A stretch of DNA of 35,068 nucleotides from Bacillota bacterium (GCA_021850485.1 JAJZLY010000019.1:13545-48612); one strand, 5' to 3'. Counted from the stretch's first letter, positions 15,696 through 24,726 are shown. Translations and numbers: made by a program. Notes: a model not told the origin generated them from the letters alone.

Positions 15696-15718
15696 GCCGA
15701 TCCCACCTCGGGATCGGC
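15696..15718. terminator. GC hairpin after the acylase gene
   Basis: GCCGATCCC (15696-15704) and GGGATCGGC (15710-15718) form a perfect 9-bp stem with a 5-base loop. It begins 6 bp past the stop codon of the minus-strand acylase gene. It lacks a U-tract but is well placed as its terminator. Confidence 0.55.
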
Positions 15719-15724
15719 GCTCCC

Positions 15725-18004
15725 TTAGCTCTGGCTGTGCTCGCCACCTGGTATCAGCACCACCTGGCGAGCAGCCGCCATACCAGGACCCAGCGCAAAC
15801 CTCTGACCCGCCAGATAGGGACTGAGCAGATCGTCATAGTGAGGGGACAGGCAGTGGCCGGACTGGCCCGTCAGGTGGATGGCGGTGGAGCTGGCTCGGT
15901 CGCCCAGGTCGAGCACCTGCCGATAGCTGGGCATGACCAGTACCCGTCTTGGCCAGGGCAAAGTGGGATCCAAGGAGATGGCAGCCTGCAACACCGTGGT
16001 GCTGTCGCCGGGCATGGGCAGGGGACGCCGTCCGAACAGCGGCCGGGTCAGCGCCACCTCGGCCAGCGGGTGAAAGGGATGGGCCTGATGGCTCCGGCCC
16101 CATTGCCAGCGGGCCAGGTCTGACCCAAAGGTCTCCCGCCCCAGGCGGTCGGCACGGGCCACGGCGCCGGTCAGGTCCAACTCGGCCCAGTGCTCGACCA
16201 GCCATGGCACCATCCGCTCTCCGGCCAGCGACCACCAGCGCTCCGGGAAGGGATGAGCATCCGGCAGACCAGGTGGGACATCGCTGAAAAAGGGTTGCAA
16301 TAGGGTCCGCCGCAGCCCATCTGGAACCGCCTCCGCCGCTACCAGGTAACAGATCGTCGGCGCCACCGACTCTACCCTGAGATGTCCATCAAAATTCATC
16401 AGACTCTCCTGCCACCCGCTTGGGAGCTGCGGGTGGTCTGCGAGCCGGGTCGCGAACTGGTGCAGCGACGTACTGTAGACGTCCATCTGGATCGCCCCGA
16501 AGCTCTCTTGGTCATGTTGCTCCGACTGGGTCAGCAGCGAACGGATCCGACTGGCCCGGGCACCGGCCGCAAAGCTGCCAGGGACTTGGACCGGATGGTC
16601 TTTGCCCACCACCGGATTGTTGGCGGTGACGATTACGCCGCTGGGCGGGTCGAACAGGCGCGGCGTATCCGCCATCGGCACCGTCCCCGTCCAACTGGCG
16701 GCCCGCCGATTTCCATCTTGCACCCCGGCTGCCCATGCCGCCGGGCGGGTCACCAACTGTCCGGCCATCAGATAGCCGATGTGCCCCGCTCGATCTGCGT
16801 AGACCACGTTCTGGGCCGGCACCAGCCAATCAGCCATGGCGGCCTGAAAGCTTGCCCAGTCGTCGGCCAGGTTCAGACGGAGCACGCTGGAGAGCACCGG
16901 CAGGGGCTGAAACGCCGTCCAGGCCAGCGCCACCTTGCTGTCACCGTCCTGATGGATCACCGGCCCCCAGATGGAGTCCCAGCAGGTCAACACCTGATCG
17001 GCCCGACCCCGGATCCGGATCAGCTCGTCACGGCGAGAAAGCGTCGTTGGCTGGCCATCGAGCAGATAGGTCTGGCCGTCTTCTTCCATCTTGATCCGGT
17101 ACAGATCCTGGACGTCTGGATTGACATTGGTCAGGCCCCAGGCGATGGACTGATTTTGGCCGATAATCACCCCTGGCGCACCGGGCAACGTGACGCCGGC
17201 CACCGAGAAGGCGCCGCCTTCGAGCCACATCTCGTACCAGATCGACGGCAGTTGGGGTGCCAGGTGTGGATCATTGGCCAGCAGCGGGCTGTTGCTCTTG
17301 GTGTGTGCCCCGGACACCACCCAGTTGTTGGAGCCGACACTAGTCGCCCCCAGGCTTCCTGCGGGTCCGGTGTGCGGAATGATGGTCTCGTGCAGCTCGC
17401 CCAGGCCAAACAGCAGCTCCAAGGCAGCTGGCTCGTCTTTCAGGTGCTCGACCGCCCACTTGGTCTGCCACACCGTGTTCAGTGTCCAGGCTAGCTGGTA
17501 GCTCACCCCCAGCGTGTCGATCTCGGTCCAGGGTCGGGGACGGCTCTTGAGCAGCCGATATTCCGGGGATAAGGGCTGCCCCTGCCAGGCCTGGTTCACG
17601 CCCTGCACGTAAGCCTGAAGCCACTGCCGATGCTCGTCCGAAAGCACAGCCAATGACGAGCTGGCGTGGCGACGAAAGTCCAATTGGCGTAAGAACAGAT
17701 CGTAGGCAAGGGCACCCTCACCCAGAAGTTCGGCCAGACTCCCTTCGGCGAAGCGGCGGGCCAAATCCATCTGGAAGCCACGGTCCCGCCCGTGCAAGAA
17801 GCCCTGCGCCAAAAACGCATCCTGCGCTGACTGAGCCTGGACGTGAACCACGCCATGGGCGTCAAAGCCGAGCTGCACCGGGGCCTCCAGGCCGCTCACG
17901 AGCGCCTCGGGATCCAGCGGCGCCGTCTCCCTGGCCCCGCCAGTGAGCTTGGCCAACATGCCGGCCAGGCTATGGCCCGGTAGCCTCCAGGTGCGCTCAC
18001 GCAT
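15725..18004 (-). CDS. Penicillin acylase family (Ntn-hydrolase, S45) protein
   Basis: A 759-residue amidase precursor. In this family the chain cuts itself to expose an N-terminal nucleophile; here it is Ser225, in SVGSNNWVVSG. Other hallmarks are QGFLHGRDRGFQMDLARR in the alpha part, LLANDPHLAPQLPSIWYEMWL, GAPGVIIGQNQSIAWGLTNVNPDVQDLY, and a late PVVG/HPF-rich segment. Relatives hydrolyse penicillins, acyl-homoserine lactones or other N-acyl amides. I choose ATG 18004 because GGAGGAGG (18012-18019) precedes it by 7 bases; the upstream ATG 18025 would lie before that site. No signal peptide is visible, unlike most characterised periplasmic members. Confidence 0.88.
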   Translation of the reverse strand: MRERTWRLPGHSLAGMLAKLTGGARETAPLDPEALVSGLEAPVQLGFDAHGVVHVQAQSAQDAFLAQGFLHGRDRGFQMDLARRFAEGSLAELLGEGALAYDLFLRQLDFRRHASSSLAVLSDEHRQWLQAYVQGVNQAWQGQPLSPEYRLLKSRPRPWTEIDTLGVSYQLAWTLNTVWQTKWAVEHLKDEPAALELLFGLGELHETIIPHTGPAGSLGATSVGSNNWVVSGAHTKSNSPLLANDPHLAPQLPSIWYEMWLEGGAFSVAGVTLPGAPGVIIGQNQSIAWGLTNVNPDVQDLYRIKMEEDGQTYLLDGQPTTLSRRDELIRIRGRADQVLTCWDSIWGPVIHQDGDSKVALAWTAFQPLPVLSSVLRLNLADDWASFQAAMADWLVPAQNVVYADRAGHIGYLMAGQLVTRPAAWAAGVQDGNRRAASWTGTVPMADTPRLFDPPSGVIVTANNPVVGKDHPVQVPGSFAAGARASRIRSLLTQSEQHDQESFGAIQMDVYSTSLHQFATRLADHPQLPSGWQESLMNFDGHLRVESVAPTICYLVAAEAVPDGLRRTLLQPFFSDVPPGLPDAHPFPERWWSLAGERMVPWLVEHWAELDLTGAVARADRLGRETFGSDLARWQWGRSHQAHPFHPLAEVALTRPLFGRRPLPMPGDSTTVLQAAISLDPTLPWPRRVLVMPSYRQVLDLGDRASSTAIHLTGQSGHCLSPHYDDLLSPYLAGQRFALGPGMAAARQVVLIPGGEHSQS

Positions 18005-18290
18005 CGACCGTCCTCCTCCATGCATAGACGACTGACGGCTCGGAGATGGCGATGGCGCGGCGCTCAGCCCCCGACTCCTTATGGGTCGCGAAAGCCTGGC
18101 CCGTGCGGGGCACTAAGCGGCCACCCGTCGGTGCGGCTTGCCCACCGTGCTTGAGTCTTCCCCAACGCTCCGCAGATCGCCTGTCAGCCAAGGTGGATCA
18201 ACGCTTGGTCGCGAGCCCGCGGCGCCTACTTTGTCTGCTCGGGCTGCTGGCGGCTCGGGGTGCGAGCGGCCCGTCAGTCGCTGGCGCCGG

Positions 18291-19505
18291 TCAGAGCTTT
18301 GGCACCGCGGGCGCCCCCCCGCCCGGCTCGGCCCTGCCTTGGCGTCTGGCCATCCACCACCAACTGGCCACGGCCAGGGCCACCATCAAGATCCCAACTG
18401 TGTCCATCAGCCGGGCGGGGTTGAGCAGGTCGGCCACCGGTGCCAGAGCGAGCAGGCCGATGGTCTGGACGCCGTTTACCACCAGCCGTTGCATGCCATA
18501 GAGATCGCTGCGCCAGTGACGCGGCACCCGCTCGGCGATATGGCTGTTGACGGCAATGTGCAACAAGGGGCTGCCCGCCGCAGTCAGGCCGACGGCCAGC
18601 AGTCCCCAGATCAAACTGGGTGCGCTGCCGATTAAGACGAAGCCGATCCCGGTGCCGATCCAGCACCACACGTAGCCGCGCTGCCGTTGGGTGGGGCCGA
18701 GCCGAAGCCACACGAACAGCGACGTGGCGACGACCGTGCCCACGCCCCACACCGAACGGCTGATGCCATAGCCTAGGGCACCGCCGTGCCAGACAGTTGC
18801 GGCCAACAGCGGAAGCGCCAGCGTGAAGGCCGGCCACAGCAGGTTGCCGCCAGCGCGCAGGCTGAGAGCAGGCAGCAGCCAGCTGTCCTGTCGGACCAGG
18901 GCTACGCCTCGGCTCAAGGCGTAGGGCTGGTCGCGATCCGGGCTGGCAATTAGGTCCCCGGCAAAGCTCCGCCACAGCGCAGCCCCCACCGTGTAACTGA
19001 GCGCCACCGCCACAAAGGCAACCTGGGGGCCCCACAGGGCGAGCAGCCCGCCGGCCACGGCCGGACCAACCACCACACCCGCTCGCGACGCCACCTCGTA
19101 AAGCGCCGCTCGGTGGGCGATCTCGTCGCCCTCTGCTTGCTCCATCAGCTGTGCTTGGCCCAACGGCAAGCGTAGCGACTGCATCAGCCCTGCGACCAGG
19201 GCCAGGGCCAAGAGTCCCCAGATGGCGCTTCGTCCAAATCCCACCACCAAGGCGATGGCGAGCGCCGAGATGGCTCCCGCCCATGCGAAATGCGACAGGC
19301 GGCGGACCATCCGGCCGGCCGCTCCCGTACCTCCGACCCCCGCCACGATCACCGGCAGCGTGTAGGTGACGGCACCCAGGGAGATCCAGATGGCCGAGCC
19401 GCCCAGGCGGTAAGCGGTCCAGATCACGGCCGCCAGGAGCATGGCGTCGGCGGCGAACAAGACGCCCAGTCCCAGATAAAAGGCCCGCCAGCCAGCTGTG
19501 GGCAC
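18291..19505 (-). CDS. MFS transporter
   Basis: A protein of about 404 residues with twelve predicted hydrophobic segments and the drug-efflux-like layout of the MFS_3 group: an N-terminal FYLGLGVLFAADAMLLAAVIW helix, GRMVRRLSHF in the helix 2-3 loop, and EVASRAGVVVGPAVAGGLLALWG near helix 5, the antiporter motif C region. The substrate is unknown. The ribosome binding site GGAGGT (19516-19521) overlaps the first possible GTG at 19517, so I place the start at GTG 19505. The penicillin-acylase gene lies 286 bp downstream on the same strand and could be co-transcribed, though the gap is large. Confidence 0.82.
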   Translation of the reverse strand: MPTAGWRAFYLGLGVLFAADAMLLAAVIWTAYRLGGSAIWISLGAVTYTLPVIVAGVGGTGAAGRMVRRLSHFAWAGAISALAIALVVGFGRSAIWGLLALALVAGLMQSLRLPLGQAQLMEQAEGDEIAHRAALYEVASRAGVVVGPAVAGGLLALWGPQVAFVAVALSYTVGAALWRSFAGDLIASPDRDQPYALSRGVALVRQDSWLLPALSLRAGGNLLWPAFTLALPLLAATVWHGGALGYGISRSVWGVGTVVATSLFVWLRLGPTQRQRGYVWCWIGTGIGFVLIGSAPSLIWGLLAVGLTAAGSPLLHIAVNSHIAERVPRHWRSDLYGMQRLVVNGVQTIGLLALAPVADLLNPARLMDTVGILMVALAVASWWWMARRQGRAEPGGGAPAVPKL

Positions 19506-19532
19506 TTGCCACGCCACCTCCGATTTCGGCCG

Positions 19533-19541
19533 ATTGTATCA
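19533..19541 (-). promoter_or_regulatory. Extended -10 promoter of the MFS gene
   Basis: On the minus strand this reads TGATACAAT: a TGn extension plus TACAAT, 5/6 to consensus. It would start transcription near 19526, just before the ribosome binding site at 19521-19516. No -35 was evident. Confidence 0.45.
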
Positions 19542-19626
19542 CCCGGACAGACCCGGCCGACAGTCCTGGCGCTGGCTGGGTACGGCGATCCGTCTCTGGG
19601 CCACTCGCCATCTGTGCTGCAACCCG

Positions 19627-19632
19627 TATAAT
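19627..19632 (+). promoter_or_regulatory. -10 element of moaA
   Basis: A perfect TATAAT (19627-19632), 40 bp before moaA and back to back with the MFS gene promoter. The -35 position at 17 bp (CTCGCC) is poor, so an activator or alternative recognition may be needed. Confidence 0.5.
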
Positions 19633-19665
19633 CACAGGCAGGTTCCGCAAGGTTGCTGAAAGGAT

Positions 19666-20706
19666 GTGCGGCAGTTGGCAGTCGACGAAGCGGGCACCAG
19701 CACCACCGACCTGCTTGGCCGCAGCCTGCGCGACCTGCGGATCTCCGTGACCGACCGTTGCAACTTTCGCTGCCGCTACTGCATGCCCAAAGAGGTGTTC
19801 GGAGCCGCATATCAGTTCTTACCGCGCGCCGAGATCCTCACCTTTGAGGAGATCACCAAGGTGGCCCAGGTGTTCGCTGCCCTCGGCACCCGCAAACTGC
19901 GCCTAACCGGCGGAGAGCCGTTGGTCCGCAGGGACTTGGAACAACTGGTCTCGGCCTTGGCCGCCATCCCCGGCATTGAAGACATCGCCATGACCACCAA
20001 TGGTTCGCTGCTGACTGCCGCCAAGGCCCAGGCCCTGAAGACGGCCGGCTTGGGCCGGGTCACGGTCAGCCTCGACTCTTTGGACGACCAAGTCTTCAAG
20101 TCGATGAATGATGTGGGCTTCCCGGTGGCCCGTGTGTTGGCCGCCATCACCGCCGCCCAACAGACCGGCCTGACGCCGGTCAAGGTGAACATGGTGGTGA
20201 AGCGGGGGATCAACCAAGCCTCCATCGTGCCGATGGCCGCCCACTTCCGGGAGGCCGGCGCCACCTTGCGCTTCATCGAGTACATGGATGTCGGCAACTC
20301 CAACGGCTGGCAGCTGACCGACGTGGTGAGCGCCAAAGAGATCTTGGAGCTGGTCGGTGCTCAGTGGCCTCTGGAGCCAGCCGCCCCCACCCGGCCAGGC
20401 GAGGTCGCCCGCCGCTACCGCTACTTGGACGGCAAGGGCGAGATCGGCATCATCGCGTCGGTCACCCAGCCTTTTTGCGGCGGATGCACCAGAGCTCGCC
20501 TCTCGGCGGAGGGTCGGCTCTACACCTGCCTGTTTGGCCGCCACGGCCACGATCTCAGAAGGGTCCTGCGCGATGGCAGCTCCGACAGCGATCTGGCCGC
20601 CTTCGTGCGCTCCATCTGGGAGCAGCGCTCCGACCGCTATTCGGAGCTGCGCACGGCCCAGACCACAATGTCGCCGAAAGTCGAGATGTCGCACATCGGC
20701 GGCTGA
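19666..20706 (+). CDS. moaA: GTP 3',8-cyclase (molybdenum cofactor biosynthesis)
   Basis: A 346-residue radical-SAM enzyme catalysing the first step from GTP towards cyclic pyranopterin. The N-terminal cluster motif is CNFRCRYC, with the preceding DLRISVTDR signature; LRLTGGEPLVRRDLEQL is the SAM-binding GGEP motif. The C-terminal second cluster is FCGGCTRARLSAEGRLYTCLF, and it ends with a ...HIGG-like tail (MSHIGG), the GG motif of MoaA. GTG 19666 is used here, but AAAGGA (19659-19664) is better spaced for TTG 19675. No other moa genes are nearby. Confidence 0.95.
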   Translation: MRQLAVDEAGTSTTDLLGRSLRDLRISVTDRCNFRCRYCMPKEVFGAAYQFLPRAEILTFEEITKVAQVFAALGTRKLRLTGGEPLVRRDLEQLVSALAAIPGIEDIAMTTNGSLLTAAKAQALKTAGLGRVTVSLDSLDDQVFKSMNDVGFPVARVLAAITAAQQTGLTPVKVNMVVKRGINQASIVPMAAHFREAGATLRFIEYMDVGNSNGWQLTDVVSAKEILELVGAQWPLEPAAPTRPGEVARRYRYLDGKGEIGIIASVTQPFCGGCTRARLSAEGRLYTCLFGRHGHDLRRVLRDGSSDSDLAAFVRSIWEQRSDRYSELRTAQTTMSPKVEMSHIGG

Positions 20707-20736
20707 GCGTTGCGATAGCCTCCAGAGCCGCTTTTT
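20699..20736 (+). terminator. Hairpin with U-run after moaA
   Basis: GCGGCT (20699-20704, overlapping the stop codon) can pair with AGCCGC (20726-20731), followed directly by TTTTT (20732-20736). The loop is long (21 bases) and an inner GGCT/AGCC pair competes. This is the only classical U-tract terminator candidate I found. Confidence 0.4.
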
Positions 20737-20802
20737 AGCTGTGCCGCCATGTTGACTAACCAGACTTAGTCCTTCATTCTTAGACGGAAGGGGCTGATTG
20801 CA

Positions 20803-21039
20803 GTGCCCAAAATGGTCAATGTCCACGAGGCCAAGACGCACCTCTCTCAGTTGCTGGCCGAAGTCGAGCAAGGCGCCGAGATCATCCTGGCCAGGGGCGG
20901 CAAGCCTTGCGCCAAACTGATCGCCTTCGACCCTCGTCAGCCGCGCCCACTCGGCTTTGCCCGCGGCCGCTTCACCGTGCCCGCAGACTTCCTCGCACCA
21001 CTGCCTGAGGCGGAACTGCAGAGCTGGGAGCCGAAGTGA
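20803..21039 (+). CDS. Phd/YefM-family antitoxin (second module)
   Basis: A 78-residue protein: PKMVNVHEAKTHLSQLLAEVEQGAEIILARGGKPCAKLIAF is the full Phd/YefM DNA-binding and dimer region. The C-terminal RGRFTVPADFLAPLPEAEL is the usual toxin-wrapping tail (compare G-x-F-x-V-P-x-D-F). The start GTG 20803 follows GGAAGGGG by 9 bases. The stop overlaps the PIN toxin start by four bases. It belongs to a different Phd subgroup from the module at 1.1 kb, so the two pairs are probably independent acquisitions. Confidence 0.88.
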   Translation: MPKMVNVHEAKTHLSQLLAEVEQGAEIILARGGKPCAKLIAFDPRQPRPLGFARGRFTVPADFLAPLPEAELQSWEPK

Positions 21040-21422
21040 AACTGCTGCTCGATACCCATGTCTTGCTGTGGGCGGTGGTCGAACCGGAGGCACTTTCCGA
21101 GTCTGTGCGCAGCGCCTTGGCGGACCCGGAGAATACTCTGTTGGTCTCATCGGCAACCGCCTGGGAGATTGCCACCAAACACCGCATCGGCCGCCTGCCC
21201 CAGGCGGCCGATTTGATTGCAAATCTGGGCAGCTATGTAGAGGCTCTGGGTGCGGTGGAGCTTCCCATCACGATTCGCCATGCCCAGACCGCCGGGTTAT
21301 TTCGCACTGAACACCGCGATCCGTTTGATCGAATGCTGGCAGCGCAGGCAGTGCTGGAGGGACTGACACTGCTCACAAGCGATCCAGCGTTTTCTGCCTT
21401 CCCTGCCGCTACCATGTGGTGA
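21036..21422 (+). CDS. PIN-domain toxin (VapC-like, second module)
   Basis: A 128-residue PIN RNase of full normal length. LLLDTHVLLWAVVEPEAL carries the first Asp, SSATAWEIATKHRIGRLP the conserved Glu, and HRDPFDRMLAAQAVLEGLTLLTSD the two closing Asp residues. This is the common DTHVLLW group found with Phd-type antitoxins. The start GTG 21036 overlaps the antitoxin stop as GTGA. The gene converges with the acyl-CoA synthetase gene 50 bp away. Unlike the module near position 1000, no frameshift is evident. Confidence 0.9.
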   Translation: MKLLLDTHVLLWAVVEPEALSESVRSALADPENTLLVSSATAWEIATKHRIGRLPQAADLIANLGSYVEALGAVELPITIRHAQTAGLFRTEHRDPFDRMLAAQAVLEGLTLLTSDPAFSAFPAATMW

Positions 21423-21472
21423 CTCTTTGATCCGCTCGACTACCGGCCGATCTGGCCCTGGGGCCCGGAGGG

Positions 21473-22972
21473 TCAGGGCAGGAGCTGGTTCCGAAGCACG
21501 TGCTTTAGCACCTTGCCAGTGGGGTTTCTGGGCAGGGCCGAAACAGCCTCCAGCCGTCTCGGCTGCTTTTGGCTGGCGACGCGGCCCGTCAGAAACGCGC
21601 GCAGTTCCGCCAAGGTGAGCGTGGTGTCAGGCCGCAGCACGATCACCGCCGTGACTGTCTCGCCCCACTCAGGGTGCGGCGTGCCGACCACCGCCACCTC
21701 CGCTACGGCCGGATGGGCCGAAATCGCTTCTTCCACCTCGCCGGGAAAGACATTGTAGCCGCCGGACAAGATCAGGTCCTTCTTGCGGTCGCGCATCCAG
21801 TAGTAGCCTTCCTGGTCGCGCACGGCCATGTCGCCGGTATACACCCAGCCGTCTTTCAGCGTCCGGCTGGTGGCCTCGTCATTCTTCAGATAGCCGGACA
21901 TGGCGCTGGGTGTGCGCATGATGATCTCTCCGGGCTCACCTGGCGGGACGTCTTGGCCGTCTTCGCCGATTAGCCGAATTGCCGTATTCACAGTCGGATG
22001 CCAGCCCAACGAGCCCTCATGGCCGTCATGCTCGCTGGGAGATAGCGCCATGCCGTTTGGCCCGCTCTCGGTCAAGCCATAGACACTCATCCACTCGCCG
22101 CCATACGCCTGGCGCACGGTCCGCACCTGGTCTGGGCTCATCGGTGCGCCACCATAGATCCACCGCTTCATCGAACTCAGGTTGTAGCGGGACAAGTCGG
22201 CCCGCAGTCCGAGCAGGTAGGCGACGGGAGCACAAAACAGGTAGTGCGCGCCTTCCGCCTGCACGACTTCCAACAGCGCCTCCGGCTGACGCGGATTGAA
22301 GCTGGCCAGCACCACCTGGCCGCCGGTGTAGACCGCTCCCAGCAAAAACAAATTGAGCGGTGCGGAGTGGCTGAGCGGCATCAGAATCAGCACCCGCTCC
22401 GTCGCCTGGAAACCGAACTGGTAGGCGGCCATGGCTGCCGTTTCAACGCAGGCCCCGTGGCTCATCACCACACCCTTGGCATCGCCAGTGGTCCCAGAGG
22501 TGTACAAGATCTCGGCGACTTGATCGGCCACCACGGCCGGCGGCCGCCACCCTTCCGTCACCGCCTTGGCTGTGACCAGGTCTGCTGCCGTCAGCACCGT
22601 CACAGGCAGGCCTTGTGCCGCCTCGCTAGCCGCCTCCCGCACCGCTGTTGCCGTCACCACCGCGGCGGCTTCGCTGTGCTGCAAGATGAACCGTATCTCA
22701 GCTGCGCCAAGGCGCACACTGACCGGTACCGCAACCGCACCGGCGATCAACACGGACCAAAAGGCGAGCGGAAATTCGATCTCGTTGCCGATCACAAGCG
22801 CCACCCGGTCTCCAGGTCGGATGCCGGCTGCGGCCAGCCGAAGGGCGCCGGCTTGGCTACGCTCCCACAGCTGGCTGTAGGTCAGGCGAGGTCCGCCGCC
22901 GGCGGCTTGGATCGCCACGCGGTCTGCGAAATTGAGTGCACTGCGTTCCAGTATCTCGACCACGGTCGCCAT
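21473..22972 (-). CDS. Acyl-CoA synthetase (AMP-forming, class I adenylate-forming)
   Basis: A 499-residue enzyme that activates a carboxylic acid through an acyl-AMP to acyl-CoA. Motifs: LYTSGTTGDAKGVVMSH (P-loop A3), VYGLTESGPNG (A5), YTGDMAVRDQEGYYWMRDRKKD (A7-A8), GGYNVFPGEVEEAI, and the C-terminal catalytic lysine in NPTGKVLKHVLR. The start ATG 22972 overlaps the preceding stop by one base; the same frame is open further upstream, but that part is within the dehydrogenase gene. It is the last gene of the merR operon. The context suggests a medium- or branched-chain acyl substrate. Confidence 0.9.
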   Translation of the reverse strand: MATVVEILERSALNFADRVAIQAAGGGPRLTYSQLWERSQAGALRLAAAGIRPGDRVALVIGNEIEFPLAFWSVLIAGAVAVPVSVRLGAAEIRFILQHSEAAAVVTATAVREAASEAAQGLPVTVLTAADLVTAKAVTEGWRPPAVVADQVAEILYTSGTTGDAKGVVMSHGACVETAAMAAYQFGFQATERVLILMPLSHSAPLNLFLLGAVYTGGQVVLASFNPRQPEALLEVVQAEGAHYLFCAPVAYLLGLRADLSRYNLSSMKRWIYGGAPMSPDQVRTVRQAYGGEWMSVYGLTESGPNGMALSPSEHDGHEGSLGWHPTVNTAIRLIGEDGQDVPPGEPGEIIMRTPSAMSGYLKNDEATSRTLKDGWVYTGDMAVRDQEGYYWMRDRKKDLILSGGYNVFPGEVEEAISAHPAVAEVAVVGTPHPEWGETVTAVIVLRPDTTLTLAELRAFLTGRVASQKQPRRLEAVSALPRNPTGKVLKHVLRNQLLP

Positions 22973-24726
22973 CAGACCTGCACCTCCTGAGCGAACTCTG
23001 GAAGCGGGACAGCCGGCACCACAGCACCGTCGATCAGCAGCCGGTAGACGGGTGAGAGCCAGCTTAGATCGGCTCCCACGCCCCGTCTGCTCAATCCGGA
23101 CCCGCCCTTGGCCACTAGCCACCAGGCCAGGACCAGACTGCGGTGATCGCCCTGCCGCAGTTCTCCGGCGGCCCGCTCCAGCAGCAGCCCCACCTCGATC
23201 AGATCCGCCATCCAGTCCATCAGGCGCCGACCGTGACGGAAACCCTGTTCCGGGTTGTGACCAAGCCACTGCAGGGCTCGCTCCAGCGCCACCAACTCTG
23301 CGCCCAGGCGACGGCCCAGATCCCGACTGGATGAATGCGCCTCAGCCACCTCGGCTGCCCGGCGCAGTCGGCTGACTAACACCACATCGGCCTGATGGCG
23401 TCCGCCCACTAGGCGCAACACCTCCAGGGCCTGGATGTTGGCCGGTCCTTCCCACACCGGCAACACCTGTGCCTCCCGGTACAGCCGGGCGGTCACGTAG
23501 TCCTCGACGTAGCCGTTTCCGCCCAAGACCTCAATGGCCCGGCTGGTGTTTCGGACCGCGTCTTCGCCGGTGCGGTACTTGGCCAGAGCGGTGAGCAGGC
23601 GCTGCCAGCCGATTTGCTCAACCTTGCCGTGGCAGGCGACCTGATCCAGTGCCGCCGCCGCCTCGAACGCCAACAGCAACGACGCTTCCAGTTCGGCCAG
23701 CATGCTGAGCAGCGTTTCTTGCATCATCGGGTAGCGGTCCAACGCAGCGCCAAAAGCCGAACGCTGGGCCGCGTAGAGGGACGCCTCCAGAAAGGCCCTG
23801 CGGTGGATGCCGGCCGAGGCCACGGCATTGGCGATGCGTGAGTACTCCAGCGCCTCCAGCATGTGGGCGAAGCCCTCTGGCGGGGCACTCACCTCTTCAG
23901 CTAAGGCGCCGTCCAACTCGATCTCGCCAGTGGCCAGCCCGGTGGTGCCGAGTTTATCCTTCAGCCGCCGGATCCGGTAGCGGTTGAGCTGGCCGTCGGC
24001 CAGCTGGCGCTGAACCAGATACAGGCCCAGACCGCGCGTTCCTGCTACGGCGCCGGTGGGCCGGGCCGTGACCAGCGCGAGGTCGGCGTCAGCGTTGCTG
24101 GCAAACCACTTCTCGCCGCTCAGGCGAAACAGGGTAGGACCTTCTTCCGGCGCCGGCTGTGCCGATGTATCGGCCGCCCCGGCATCGGAGCCGGCGGCCT
24201 TCTCCGTGACCCAGGTGGCCCCATCCAAGAACGTGCCCGGGCTGCGCACAGTCAGGCCGGGCAGATACTTCTCCCTCTGCTGGGCCGACCCGTGGCGGTT
24301 CAAGACGAAGGCGGTGGCGGCGGTCAGGGTGACCGGGCAGGCCAATCCAGGGTCGGCTTGGCTGAGCAGATAGAGCAGTGCAAAGTGCACGCTGTGCGGC
24401 AGGGGGTCTGGTCCGTAGGTGCAGCCGACCGTACCCAAGCCATACACCTGGCGTACTGACTGCTCGTAGAGCGGGTTGTAGGTAACAGCGTTTACCACTT
24501 GACCCTGGCGGTCGTAGGTGGCCAAGGTCGGTCGGCCGTAGCGATCGGTGTACTCGGCCTGGCGGTCGATGTCACCACCGGCCAACTCCCCCATCCGCTC
24601 CAGCAGCACCTGCGCCCGCAGCCACTGCTGCGGCAGGAGCCGACCTACCAGTAGGCGGCGCAAAGAGTCATCAAGCTGGAAAAAGTTCTGACCTCGCCCC
24701 TCCGCCGCTTGATCGTGCACGCTCAT
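22972..24726 (-). CDS. Acyl-CoA dehydrogenase, AidB-like
   Basis: A 584-residue FAD enzyme. It has the long N-terminal extension of the AidB group, then LACPVTLTAATAFVLNRHGS, the flavin-site FLDGATWVTEKAAGSDAG, FRLSGEKWFASNADADLALVTARP, and the C-terminal IEVLGGNGYVEDY and LPVWEGPANIQALEVLR. Escherichia coli AidB is an alkylation-response isovaleryl-CoA dehydrogenase homologue; here the pairing with a synthetase and a LiuR-like regulator favours acyl-CoA oxidation. The insert after TEKAAGSDAG (AADTSAQPAPEEGP) is proline-rich and unusual. The start ATG 24726 overlaps the merR stop as ATGA. Confidence 0.9.
   Translation of the reverse strand: MSVHDQAAEGRGQNFFQLDDSLRRLLVGRLLPQQWLRAQVLLERMGELAGGDIDRQAEYTDRYGRPTLATYDRQGQVVNAVTYNPLYEQSVRQVYGLGTVGCTYGPDPLPHSVHFALLYLLSQADPGLACPVTLTAATAFVLNRHGSAQQREKYLPGLTVRSPGTFLDGATWVTEKAAGSDAGAADTSAQPAPEEGPTLFRLSGEKWFASNADADLALVTARPTGAVAGTRGLGLYLVQRQLADGQLNRYRIRRLKDKLGTTGLATGEIELDGALAEEVSAPPEGFAHMLEALEYSRIANAVASAGIHRRAFLEASLYAAQRSAFGAALDRYPMMQETLLSMLAELEASLLLAFEAAAALDQVACHGKVEQIGWQRLLTALAKYRTGEDAVRNTSRAIEVLGGNGYVEDYVTARLYREAQVLPVWEGPANIQALEVLRLVGGRHQADVVLVSRLRRAAEVAEAHSSSRDLGRRLGAELVALERALQWLGHNPEQGFRHGRRLMDWMADLIEVGLLLERAAGELRQGDHRSLVLAWWLVAKGGSGLSRRGVGADLSWLSPVYRLLIDGAVVPAVPLPEFAQEVQV

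Noticed and set aside
13883-15706. A 607-codon open frame on the minus strand across the binding-protein gene
   Set aside because: It is an antisense shadow made possible by strong G/C third-position bias. The product is Gly/Val/Arg-rich without motifs, while the plus frame has a signal peptide, lipobox and SBP_bac_5 motifs.
18274-19650. A 458-codon minus-strand frame over the MFS gene
   Set aside because: It is in a different frame from the MFS gene, Gly/Arg-rich and has no membrane segments. The MFS frame at 18291-19505 is clearly coding.
21455-21479. GCCCTG/CAGGGC dyad between vapC and the acyl-CoA synthetase gene
   Set aside because: Only 6 bp and overlapping the synthetase stop codon; chance is likely in such GC-rich DNA.
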